Below the pieces are notes generated by a model. The model saw nothing but the letters and a program-made list of their open reading frames with translations, was not told where the DNA came from and made no database searches. This document shows, one piece after another, positions 33,151-44,727 of a DNA stretch of 64,000 nt. The position numbers and the translations under genes were made by a program. Origin of the DNA: Marasmius tenuissimus (taxonomy: Eukaryota; Basidiomycota; Agaricomycetes; Agaricales; Marasmiaceae); the NCBI GenBank assembly GCA_029532415.1, contig JAQOTA010000046.1:806001-870000 (forward strand). Reading direction: 5' to 3'. The first letter of the stretch is position 1; every line of letters begins with the position of its first letter.

Positions 33151-33944
33151 GCAGTGTCTCGCACGATTCGGGCTATCTGGGCTTAACATCCACTTATTTC
33201 TAGTTCTGAAAGGGTCCTTCATTCAATTATTGCAAGTCGGACCATCCTCCACATCCGACAACAAGCGTATAAACAAGGAGTAGTGCTCATTACAAGTGGG
33301 GATCAACTCGCATTTAGGAGCTTTCACATCGAGGGATCAATCAACTTCGCTGAGGTCGAGAGGACCCAATAGCTGTTCCAGCGAGGTATCACGACACCAG
33401 TTACTTAGAGGTGGAGGGTCGAGAGTCGAGCGTGGTTGAATAATGGCATCAGAGCCATTATGAGCCTGGACAGCACGTACATGTAGTGTGCAGTGCCTAT
33501 TCCCATAATCCGAATGGGTTTTACAATGATGGGGAAACGTGAGAGCAAACAGCTACCCGGCCACTCCGAGTCAAATCTATTTACCTTCCACCTCCTGAGC
33601 ATCACAGACTCTAAACCTTTGTCTTGCCTCTTGTGCGGCACAATCCAGGCCGTGGTAAACATTGCACAATATTCCCGAACCAGAGAAGGCAGCATTGAAA
33701 ACTGTGATTAGTACCACATGAATTGGTTCGGCTTTGTTTTTCCAGCAGTCCCCGACATGATTTGATCCTTTTTTTTGGATGTCTGGCCATCCAAATTGAG
33801 TGAAATAGGTCAGTATTTGCAGCTCAGAGCACTACAGCAGCCACACTAGTTATTGGTTTTAATCTGAGTCCTGCTCAGTATCAGACCACACAGTAAACAA
33901 CTCTAATATTTCTGGAATCAAACGTCAAAGTTACTGCACGCGGT
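33151..33944. other. Intergenic, no gene
   Basis: Unassigned sequence between the DUF6533-type gene and the promoter block of GNVNNNY copy 4. Open frames are short on both strands and lack motifs. Confidence 0.4.
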
Positions 33945-34339
33945 GGATCAATGGAGTATGATCAGGATCACGGGTATGTATGTCGCCACGATCTTTCATT
34001 TTTGGACCACTCCCGTATCAATGTTCCACATTGTACGCCTCGAATATTGTATCATCCCTACCACATTTGTGAGAACTTGTAATGTGTAGGAGACTGGAGC
34101 GGCAATCTATCTAGCTAGGTATCGAGGACATGGAACCTGTCACTAAATATATTCCGCCTACATTGCAAAGAGCATGCTGTGATCTCTCATATCCCATGAT
34201 CTCATATAAGTGGCGGTGTTGATGAGGCACTGAAACACGTTTCCCGCGAAGTCTAGGCAACGCAGAGGCTTCATATACGCAGTCGATTGCAACAGATTGC
34301 TTCCCGTTGCTCTTTTCAGACCCTCACTCTTAGTCTGCC
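33945..34339 (+). promoter_or_regulatory. Promoter block of GNVNNNY copy 4
   Basis: Shared upstream segments (GATCAYGGGTATG, TCATTTTTGGACCACTCCCG, CATGCTGTGATCT). CATATAC at 34,272-34,278 is 68 bp before the ATG at 34,340. It has no MITE and so shows the uninterrupted form of the block. Confidence 0.62.
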
Positions 34340-36711
34340 ATGAACCCTCAGTTCTTTCCGAACGCCATAAACACGAGGACCGGGAATTATTGCACATTTC
34401 AGCATGTTGAAGGAAACGTGAACAACAACTATTTCCGCTGCATCAATCACCAGGAGTGCGAGAAGGACCGGGTTATGGTGCGTGGTCGTGTTTATTATCT
34501 TCCATCGATTGAACAGCTGATAAGCGTATCTTTGCAAGCCAAAACAATCTCTTTTCAGGGAGTTTTTCATGGGTGATGTGTTCTTACGAGAAAAATCTTG
34601 GGCGACGGAGTTAGACGTTGCCATTCGAAAACCTTCAACAAATCCATTTCGAGTGGGGGTAGAAACAAGAGTCAAAGTTGTCAAGAAACATCATACCGCC
34701 ACAATTTTCCCGTACAGTGACCAGACGTTCACAGTGATCACACTAGAACTAGAGAACAAGAAGGATGAGGAAACAACACGATTTGTGAGTCGAAAGCGAT
34801 CCTTTTGGCCGAAGAAGGCGGTGACGAGGTTCCGTAGTTATGGAAGACAGGCTACGAGGCGCTTTCCACTCATAGGTAAGGAGGAAACCTGCATGAAAAA
34901 ACTGGGCTCATCAAAGTTCAGATCAGTCCAGTTCCCCAAGATGTTAGGGCTGTTGAGGTCGGATGTGCCTTCGTTCATACTGTATCAAGGTACGAATATG
35001 TGTATTTTACTCTCGAAGAGGTGATTCAGATGGTACTCGGACACAGAGCTGGCCAACGGATACGAGGTTGTTAATCGGTATAGTGGAAATGGCATTGTAT
35101 CCAATTACCTTTGCTATACATGGGTATGTCCATCATTTCGTATTCAACATTTACCAAATGTGTCGACAGCATACTGCAATTGAAGCACTCCGTACCGATA
35201 CATCTCTGACAGAGGCGAGTCGGCTATTTTTAGCATAGGCGTAGCTAATGACCCGGACAGGTTTCGGCGTCGTGGTCCGATTGGAGTTTTGATGTCGACG
35301 CCGAGACTTGGCACTATGACATCGCTCTCGCATCTTCGAAACGACAAGGAGAAGGATCCTTCCCCACCCGCAAACTCTCCGAAGTACGATTAGTCCCCCT
35401 CAGTCAGCTACACCCCGACCCCACTTACCCCAGGCACAACTCCTCCGCGACTCGATGCCGATGACATCATCACCTGCTTCGAGAAGACTTTCGGTGATGC
35501 TTTGTACCTGTGGGCGTCGTTTGTATCGTTCGTGGTGACAGAGGGCGAATTTCAGTCAGATTTTGTGCAACATAACCTGCTCACATTCGGGGCTGTGGTC
35601 AAACGCCGGGACAAGATTATCGCTCACTTCCTTTCACTCCAGCCCCCGAATGGGTTTTTCAAAATCGCAGCCAGGGGATTGAAGCGAGGTATTCCGCGGA
35701 AGGTATACTCAATGTTTCACGCATCTTTTTCTGTGCTAACAAAACTAGTCCTCTCACGCGTTGACTTTTCATCCCGTAAAACTTCCCACAATACCAGGCT
35801 GGAGCTGTGCTTTTCTTTGACTTTTCCAATACAGGAACGCAATCGGCTTCGCGCGGCCTACCTTTGCCAGTCGCACCTTTGCAATGCAGACCATCCTCAA
35901 TGGGGTGAATGGGCTGCTGGAACTACATGCAAGTGTACCTGTCTCATATGAATGTTTCATTGAGTCTTATGTCCTCTAGTCTTCATTAATGAGATCAGTT
36001 TCTTCATGACGGGCAACTTCCCTATCAACCTTTCACCCGCTTACCTCTTCGTTCCGCCTCTTCGCATCGAGGTCATCAATGGGATGCACTGCATCCCCTG
36101 TCTACTACCCCACCCATTGTTCTACTGGGCTATTGATCCAGCTGGAGCAAATAAAATCCCTGAAAAGGAATGGGAGAGATATGGGATCTCTGAGCTTGAC
36201 GTGAGAATAAGGTTGGGATCATGTTGGTCCAATGGGACATACAGTAGAGTTCAAGGTCATATCTGCAAGAAGGGCTATGAACCTACGGATGCAAAGCGGT
36301 ATGCACGGGAACCCTGAGCTAATTTTCAGTATGCACCTTACATTTTTTCTTAGCCCCGCAATCATATTCAAACTCAATCTGTAGGTGACCCCCACAGTCA
36401 GCGAATGGTGAAGCCTTCAGAGTTAACATCGAGTCTAGACTCAACAATGGAGTCAGACCCAGAGGATGCCTTCGAGCCCAACTCAGGAGACGAAAGTGGA
36501 CAAAGTGAATCCGACCTGCGAGACACCTCAGAATATGACTCGGAAGACACACCCGAGCAAGAGCAGCCCCGAATTCCCCTAAAAGACGAAGGGACGATGA
36601 AGCGGTGGGTCAAGCATTCGGGGTTCTCAAGGAATGCTCGTAAGTCATTCCTAGACCTCATAGATTGTGATTCTGATTCTCGGACGTCGTTCAGATATCT
36701 CACCCTCATGA
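34340..36711 (+). pseudogene. GNVNNNY family copy 4, full length but broken
   Basis: Exon 1 34340-34477 (QHVEGNVNNNYFRC) is intact. Intron 2 of genes 1 and 2 is retained here: its donor GTAAGG has become GAAGG, and 34539-34989 reads through without a stop, in frame. Next are 35047-35123 (LANGYEVVNRYSGNG) and 35170-35214 (EALRTDTSLTE, followed by a GCGAGT donor). Exon 6 from 35261 carries a frame jump near 35,390-35,420 and a one-base loss near 35,626. Exon 7 ends 35928, the GC-AG intron is 35929-35979, and exon 8 loses 10 bases near 36,311. Exon 9 (36385-36639) encodes an acidic tail unlike genes 1 and 2. Frame closes at TGA 36,709-36,711. Non-functional as it stands. Confidence 0.8.
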
Positions 36712-36716
36712 GAGGG

Positions 36717-38069
36717 CTAGTCCACAGCCACCTTCCCTTCAAAATCGGGGCAAAATCCTTGAGGCTCCTTAGGCCCTCTACCTTAAGTTTTCACCCTCAA
36801 GTATGCCGCTCAAGTAGTAGATCTCAAAATCAGATTCAACTTGAGTATCAAATTGAGTATTAACTTGACAAATATCTGAAGGAATGACTTGAGGAAATCT
36901 TGAGAATGACTTGAGCAGAAAACTTGAGATTCACGCTGTACTAATGTAGGTAGGGAACTTGAGCAAAAATTGAGTAGGGAATAAATAGCCTTGAGAGAAG
37001 AAGTCAGACTTAAGCGTACATAAAGTATGGACTTGAGCAACAAGAAAAATGGACTTAAGTGAAGGAAAATGTGGACTTGAGCGAATGATAAAGAGACTTG
37101 AGAGTATGAACATGAGTAAAGGAAAGGACAAACTTGAGCAATGAATTGCCACAAAGTGGGTGCATTGTCTTTGCAACTTGGCATCCCAGAGCTTTGTATA
37201 CACCTGAAGATGGAGTGCTTAGGGTTCGTGAGGACAGAAGTCATTTGTTGCTGTGAGTCTTTTTTTTGTCTTGATTCTCATTCATCTCTGAAACCTGGAC
37301 GGGTGGGACAGAACATGATGAATGGTTTGAGTTCAATGAACACCTATTGATATAGCAGCAGCTCTAACGCAATGTATAATTTTGAAGCACCATAATGTAT
37401 AAACCAGCCCTCTCCTCCACTCTGTATCTCACTGAAATATAGCATAGAAAGGAAGAAATAAACAACAAGACAGGATACACACTCGCCACTGAGTCACCTA
37501 CTGGTATGTGTTCCCTCTCTGTCTGTCTGGTTCAGCTACTTACAACCTCTCCACAGTCAATGGATATGTCATCCTGGCCAGAAACTGGCCCAGCCCAAGG
37601 TTAGCACTTGACTTCATGAGCCCTGCACATTGTACAGTGCTCACATCGAACAATGGCAGCCCTCACTACACGGTGTACTTGCCGCTCCTATGTATTCACA
37701 CAACATATACAATATATTTTGTTCTACCCTTTCATGTGTGTTCACCTGACCTGACTTGAGACAAACCTTGAAGCATTGTTGAGTGTGGCTTGAGTGAAGT
37801 TGAGTCAGCTCGTTTACTCCCTCAAGGTCAATGTTGAGGTACCCTTGAGCACAGTTTGAGTTGCCTCATCTACTCCCTCAACGTCAACCTTGAGCCACCT
37901 CGTTCACTCCCTTAATTTTGACTCACTTGCTCCCTCAAGTTCAACTCAATCATGTTGCTCAAGGTTCTCTCAAGTACAGCTGTCAGCACGTTGTAATAAG
38001 GTAAGTACAAGGTAAGGAGAAAACTCAAGTATTTTGCCTGGTTTTTGAGGAAACCTGGCCTTGATTTCC
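36717..38069 (+). mobile_element. CTTGAG-repeat DNA transposon, copy C
   Basis: 1,353 bp, starts CTAGTCCACAGCCACC and ends TTGATTTCC. The target duplication is GAGAGGG (36,710-36,716) and AAGAGGG (38,070-38,076), 6 of 7 identical. Nearly collinear with copy A, same orientation. It landed directly behind the stop codon of GNVNNNY copy 4. Confidence 0.83.
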
Positions 38070-38076
38070 AAGAGGG

Positions 38077-41000
38077 GAGCACCTTCACTCAAGACATTGA
38101 CCATATTACAACCAAGATACCCACTGCTCGTCCCAACGACTCGACTAGTCCAGAACATACAGGTAACCAGCTCATCCGCCACTACACGGAAGCGATGCCA
38201 AACAAAACAAGACAAAGATCCAACGAGAAGGCTAATGATTGCTCCTCCGCCATCCCCACCACACGGAAGCGATGCCAGCCGGAACAAGCGACCGGAGGTC
38301 CAATGAAAAGAGCAAAGATCGTTCCTCCGCCATCCCCAGTTTTAGCTTCAATGTCCCCATTTCTCCGCCCGCCCGTAACAGTTGCTCAGGGATCGAAGTC
38401 TCTACCTACGCAGCCTGTAAGCGTACGTCGTCTCGCGCGAGAGCCGCCCACAGCTCCTTGAGCCATGAGAACACAACGAGGGGTAGTTAGGATGAATACC
38501 AACATTGGCGAGAACCGTCGATGGAATCGGTCTGGAAAATTGAGTGGTACCGGCGATAAATGAAATGGGAATCATGGTTATAGCGGAGCGGGCGGTCGCA
38601 ATGGTAGCTGGAGGAGGGGATAATTTCTCGGTCAGGTTGGGTTTTCTTGGTTCACGATACGTCTGTATTACCTATTGTTTTCGTTGCCTCTTTGGTCTTA
38701 CGAAGTTTGACTCTCTAAGTATTCAATGGTTTACATTTTTGCTTGTTTAGCTTTTTAGTATTTGTACGGGTATGATTCCGTATTGACATCGTAGTGAATA
38801 ATCAATATTTCATTGGCCATGCTACTCATTGACTTGCGCACAGCGATTAAGGATGAGCCAGTGACGAAAGAAATCCAGTCATTGAGTACATGTCGATCTT
38901 ATGATCGTATACTAGCAAAACGTAACCCCCTCTACTCTTGATCGGGCCCTATAGAAATCGTACCATCCAGTCAACGTCTTTGAAAACACGAACGGGTGAG
39001 ATTGAAAAGAGAGAAACGAGACTCGCCGAGTGTTCAAACGAGAATATAACAAGCACAGATGCCTTACATCCTTCTAAAAAGCGTGTGCTCTGCTCCTCGT
39101 GTCAACAGCTCATGAAGAGGGAAGCTCGCACTTAAAATTGGACGAATACAGCTTTTGTCCACGAATATTCGGCCTGAGTAAATGATAGGACAGTATCTCG
39201 ATTCATTTCCCTCGTCGAGTTGGTCGCCAAATAGCTGTGAAAAGATTAGACGAGCGACCTGGATATTCCGCCACCATCACATTCGACCTTCATTAGTGCA
39301 TACAGCAGCGGAGAGGCACACTGGGCTCACCAATCACCGCCAACGACGCCCGTGTATATACTGTAGAGGCGGAATGATAGACATTGAGCGGGCGAGAAAC
39401 AAAAGAGACATCTAGGTCCAGCTCTCCAGGAGCAGAGAGTGTAAGGATCAAACGGCGAGGTCACCCAGGTAGATCCGGAAAGGAGATGTCCGTGAACACG
39501 CGAATGGTACTTCGTAAAAGGTGAGAAATGGAGGGTAGACGTCCATTTTCCGCAGCTTCACGATGGTCAGCGGGCCCACAGCGAGTCACGATTCGGAACG
39601 CTCGGTCAAAGATACGTTGAGGAAAACTCAAGACTGGAAACACATCTCTTCGTACCGAATCAAGGTATCCGGCACCCGGGGGAACTTCGCCGCTCTTCAT
39701 ATATAGCTAACCAGCACTGTTCCCTGAGGACTATGAAAAGACTTGATTGCGGTTGATATTACCTTGATAACACGAGCGAGCCTGTGATATCGCCCCGTAT
39801 AGACAACACTATGAGACAAGCAAGCTGAGGCCTCGAACATCGGGTGAAATTGCCTCTCAACGTTCGTCCAGCTCAGTATATAATCCGCAGACAGTGACTT
39901 TCAATGGGTCGTTAGAAGTCAAATCGCCAATACGCCCTACACTTGAGCATCCCATCGAAACTCCGTTGCATACCTCACTGAGTTAGAGCATGTGTCAAGT
40001 GGTACGATCGATAAGCTGCAGTGAGGTAGGATGCACAAATGATCGCCGGTAATGATGAAAGATCTGAACTGTACATTTTGATCGGTGAGCGTTTGATTTT
40101 AGCGGACGTGAGCGGTCACTGTGGGCCAGCGTGCATGGGAATAAAAGCTGTGGTTGTGTGCGTGAGCATTACGCCATTGGTGGGACAGCGCGAGCTGATC
40201 ACGGCGGTCTTTGGAGGGCACGGGCATAAAGATCGCTGGTTTTAGCCGGGGCTCGGTAAAGATTGAGGTAGGACAGGTTTGGATCGGGATCGGGTATTTT
40301 GAGCGGTCTATTAGAACAAAGAGCTTTCGGGAGTCTGGTCGTGACCGGGAGAGTTGTTGCCTTATCAGTATCTTCTTCTTGAGGGAACAGATTGGGAACA
40401 GAGCCACGACCGGGATAGTGGATGTATCAAGTTGTTTCTCCACCTCTCAAGTGTCTCGACGGCCCACCCGACGTGCAAAGCTGGCATGATCAGTGGAATT
40501 AGATCATCTATCAACGTATGCGGCACCACGATCGAGCCTCTTGCGGCTTGGGAACCGCGGGTCCATTCAAATTGAGGATGAGAAATGGAATGACGGTAAT
40601 GGAGGATCATTGTCCGTTACTAGCGCTCCGAAGGTCAGCTTGAATATCTGCTTTACCCTATCTGATCCCTCCCAAAATTGATTGCACGTCACAGGAACTT
40701 GGTCTGGGAGAATAACACCTACTATGGGTCACCAAATTGTTCATGACCTTTTTTTGGTGATCAGTCAATCACCCATGGCCAGGTATGTCTGTGGGCCCTC
40801 TCTCATGCCGCAGTTGCCACACCTTCACTTTGCTGTGTTGGCTACAGAGCCATTTACAGCCCACATATCTCCTCAATTCTTCTGCACAGGCACAATTTTC
40901 CAGTGAAACGTGCGAGTGACTATGCTACATTCCTTTCACATCAGGATATCAAGATGAGATTGAACTCAAGAGCAACTACTAGCCTTTCATTCAGATACTA

Positions 41001-41336
41001 CATCACGATGTAGCATATTTCAAATGTCCTCGCACAGGATTGAACCTGGCCAGGAAGCCAGAGAAGATTGCCCTAGGTTTTAAACATCACAGCTTGTCAG
41101 GACAAAAGGTCTTCCATTTTTCCACATCAAGTCGACCACGAGTGAGAAGGTCCTTGTTCCGACATGCTGTTTATCATTCGCCAGATCATATGCATCAAAT
41201 GCCACCTATGTTTTATGGAGGCGAGCTCTATATGCTGTGAGTAAGATATAACGGGGTTAAGAACTATAAAGGCCCTGCACTAACATATTCCTGAAAACTG
41301 AACTCGCAGGTTTCTATATTCCTCTCTAATAGTAGC
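38077..41336. other. Intergenic, no supported gene, one tandem duplication
   Basis: 3.3 kb with only short, motif-free frames. The longest (38,045-38,461, 138 codons) begins inside transposon C. It is open partly because of an 80-bp tandem duplication, so I do not call it a gene. Frames around 39,460-39,700 and 40,100-40,600 are open on both strands with no recognisable product. Confidence 0.4.
38182..38343 (+). repeat. Diverged tandem duplication, two units of about 81 bp
   Basis: Both units start CACGGAAGCGATGCCA and end CCTCCGCCATCCCCA, with diverged middles. The unit length is a multiple of three in one frame, so the enclosing frame stays open. Confidence 0.65.
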
Positions 41337-42653
41337 ATGACCTCATCAGAAGTCATGGATGCATCTCTCGCACAACGACAACACCTCCGTTGTGTTATTG
41401 TAGGGGCATCGGCGGTGGGTCTACCTGGTTCTTTCTGCTGTCTCAACCTCTGACAACAATTTACTCAGGTTGTTTTGTGGGACATCCTTCTACATGCCCA
41501 GGCTGACTTCCAACTGATACGAAAGTCTGGATTTCACCTCCCTCAGGCAATATACGTGTTACTGAGGTCAGTCATAATCATGCAAGAATACGAAAGGTCT
41601 AATGAGATTCAATCATTGGCAGATTTGTCATAGTGACTTTTCTGCTTTGTGAAATGGTGCTCTTGAGTGAGTTCATTGTTTTTATCGACGCAGCAAAACC
41701 GTGATCCCCTCTCCGTTTTGATTGGTTTGTAGGTGCTCCTGTCGGTACACATTGCCACGCTCTGACTATCGTAGTCATGTCTCTATGGTCCCTCCATTAC
41801 AGCTTGATTGGACTCTTGCATCTAGTACGAACTCGTGCCATATTCATTGACCGTACCTGGGTAGTTCGATTCTTCCTGATCTTATGGCTGGCGTCTTCTG
41901 GATCTATTATGGCGGCCAGTCCGTACCTTCTTCAAGGAGGTATCATCGGCACAAACTCGTGTATGCACACCAGCCTCAACCTCAACTTGGCACAGATCAC
42001 AACCAGCATCAACACATTTGAAGGCACCTATTTCGTTCTAGCGATAAGCAATGGTCTTATCCCTTCCCCGCCGAGTATCTATGGACCCATGAAACAGCCT
42101 GGCTTGCTTGAAAAGTTCAAATCCATGATTATGGCAAAAAATGTGCCCCTGTTTACCAAATCTCTTCTGCGACACGGACAAAGATTCTATCTGTGAGCTC
42201 TCACTTATTTTGGCGCGACTTTCCGACAATGTAACGATAAGTTCCACTTTTAGAATGCAACTGGTTGCCAATCTGGCAATAATTGCCGTGGTAAAGGTCG
42301 AGGCCATCCCGCTTGCATATCGCATCGGATTTGCCATCATCTCGGGTGTCATCCTTCACTGCAGGTCGTGCTCCGTCTTCCGAAACGTCGGTATATCAAA
42401 GCATATACTCGAAGAAGTGATATTCGACGTCAGTAATGAGCCGATTCTATTTCGCTCTGGGCTTAGCATACGCTGTTCTTCGCATGGAAGCGGAAGGGAT
42501 ATCTCATGTGTCGAAGAGAATGAACACCGGAAAAACACAGAGGTAATGCGTATGATTTCATTCTGGACAATCAATGTGGCTGAGCACAAGATCAAGCAGC
42601 CTGCCGAAGAGGTTCCTTCAGAGGGAATCCAACACGCAAATGGACCAGTCTAG
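41337..42653 (+). CDS. Multi-span membrane protein, agaricomycete family, intact
   Basis: Five exons join in frame to 359 codons: 41337-41414, 41469-41566, 41623-41666, 41733-42192 and 42254-42653, with introns of 54-66 bp and good GT-AG signals. Spans: CVIVGASAVVLWDILLHAQ, FVIVTFLLCEMVLLSAPVG, LWSLHYSLIGLLHLV, VVRFFLILWLASSGSIMAAS, TYFVLAISNGLI, LVANLAIIAVV and FAIISGVILH. The order WD-LL--Q-DFQLI, LRF, then GTNSC is typical of a large agaricomycete family of hypothetical integral membrane proteins with about seven spans. No function is known to me. The start is the first ATG after an upstream stop. The last 100 residues are hydrophilic. Confidence 0.8.
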
Positions 42654-43968
42654 AAGCACTGTATGGGTTTTGTGTATAGTTTTGGAGGAAAAAATGGAAC
42701 GAGAACCGAGGCATGTTGTAGAAACAAGTAAGCTAGGATATCCGTTGAGCTCTGAGCCGTCGGTAAGCGACTCAAGACCTCATACTAGGAATCACAGCGT
42801 CGACGTGCTTCCTTTAGATTTCTCCAAACTGACCCTTTCAACGCGTGCTCTGTTGTACCTTGCTCACTTGTACTCACAAGAATCTATCGGGTCTGCTCTC
42901 TGATTGAGCCACAAAACGAACTCTCCAAAACACGCGAATCAGCCAGCCCAACGAGTCGAATAACCGGGTACTCAATTTGCATTCCCGCTACCTTTAAAAA
43001 TAATATAGACCCTTTGTTGCGTCAATCACGGTCCACGAATACGACTCGGGAACTCACATGTGATCCACTTATTGGCATTGGTGATACTACCACCCTGGCC
43101 CGGCAAGAAGTTGAATATTTGGGGCTTTCTGAGGAAAGGTTTAAGGCTAATAGGACAATAACATTCATTTAGCAGAGATTTGTGAAAGAGAATATGGCTT
43201 CAGAAGGTGGGTTATAGAAACACGCACTCACGAGATCAGTCGTGCACAATCTGAGCGTGTGAGGCTCAGGGTGGGTATTCGGGAGACAGGGCGAATGTTA
43301 GTAGTTACAAAACCTGCCTTCGTGTCCTCAATTAACGCCTGACCACACATTCGGTGAACAAGCGACCAATCAACTCAGGGGTAGATTATATACAACCGGT
43401 ATTGGCAAGTCCATAGCACAACAAATAATATAACGTTCAGAGTCCAAATATAGTTCAATGATGAAAAAAGGGGGTGCACTGGATTGGCTCACTGTTGTCT
43501 GGCAATCCACCGCTGGTTCAAATTATTGCCAGAGGGATCACAATCCCAGATTTGTATCTACAGAAGAATTTCGATGAGTTGGACAAAAGACACAGGACGT
43601 ATCAGACAAAACCCGCATCTGCTCCTGGAGCAGAGTTCCCATTATTGATATCTGCTTGATATCCAAACACTTATTCGCACCACCTCGAGTAGCTTTAGCC
43701 TGCCTCCTCGGGATGGAAGCATCAACTTTCCAGATTCGATTGGGATTCGCCGCGTCACAGGACCAAATCTGGGGAGCACTCCCGTTTGTCCAGTCTCCGT
43801 TTCACAGGTCAAGACATTTAGTTCCGCCGTAGGTGCTAAAACGCCGTTGAAGTTAGCCCGAGGGACGACCCAGGTAGCATTTGCCGAAGGGAAGGCCAAA
43901 GACGGACGGAGGAAAAGTATTATCCCCCGGTGCTTGACAACAGTCTTGAATTAAATACGAGACGGTGG
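42654..43968. other. Intergenic, no gene
   Basis: 3' flank of the membrane-protein gene and unassigned sequence. An 85-codon minus-strand frame (43,642-43,899) has no recognisable motif. Confidence 0.4.
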
Positions 43969-43976
43969 GTGCGGGT

Positions 43977-44719
43977 TAGTGTTGCGTAAGTTTGGTCTGA
44001 CGCCGGAAACTTACCCGTAACTTACCAGGCCAGCCTGAAGGGGTCTGGTCAGTTACTAGTAAGTTACTGGTAACTTTGCCCGGTCCGGTACTCCGGGCAA
44101 GCCAGAAAAATTTCTTTGCGCTTCGCGCGCTTTAACTCCATTCCAGGACTACTTAACATACAGATTAGGTTCAAAACCCCCGACTTTTCAAGCCTATACT
44201 GATTTCAAACTGATTTCCCTTCCGACTGCTCAAGGCTTGATCCCTTTGGATCAACTGCGGAGTAGCGGCGATGATAAAGGTTGTCAAGTACTGGTAAGGT
44301 GGATGTATGCACAGGAAACCTGCTGCCGGACGGGGGCATCGGAGCTCTCAATTGCACAAGCTGGACCACCACCGGATCTGTCTAAGTACAACCTAGCTGT
44401 GTTGGTCTCATTTTACGGGCTTCTGGGATCTGCAATACCAGAGGGTCGTAAGTCAAGACGGCTAAACCCTAGGTAACACAGAAATTTAGCTTGCCTTATG
44501 TCAAACCGACAGTTAGCTGAGCGAGAGTCGCGCTAAAGATCACCCAACCTCGCCCGGTGAATACTGTCTCTCTGGGAGTCTGAGGTCCGGTCCGGTGACT
44601 TCCGGAGGTTAGTGACCAGAGGTCTACGGATCCTCTTGGTAACTTACCAGTAACTTACGGTAACTTACCTGGTAAGTTTGTAAAATGGTAAGTTTGGTAG
44701 GGTTTCTTACGCAACGCTA
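43977..44719. mobile_element. hAT-like non-autonomous transposon (743 bp)
   Basis: Ends TAGTGTTGCGTAAG and CTTACGCAACGCTA form a 14-bp inverted repeat with one mismatch. The 8-bp target duplication GTGCGGGT is perfect (43,969-43,976 and 44,720-44,727). An 8-bp duplication and this type of end fit the hAT superfamily. Repeats of GTAACTTACC or its complement fill both subterminal zones (43,995-44,080 and 44,635-44,700). A 79-codon frame inside has no transposase motif. Confidence 0.87.
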
Positions 44720-44727
44720 GTGCGGGT

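Noticed and set aside
38045..38461. 138-codon frame as a small basic protein gene
   Set aside because: Begins within transposon C and is kept open by a tandem duplication; another frame is also open over the same stretch.
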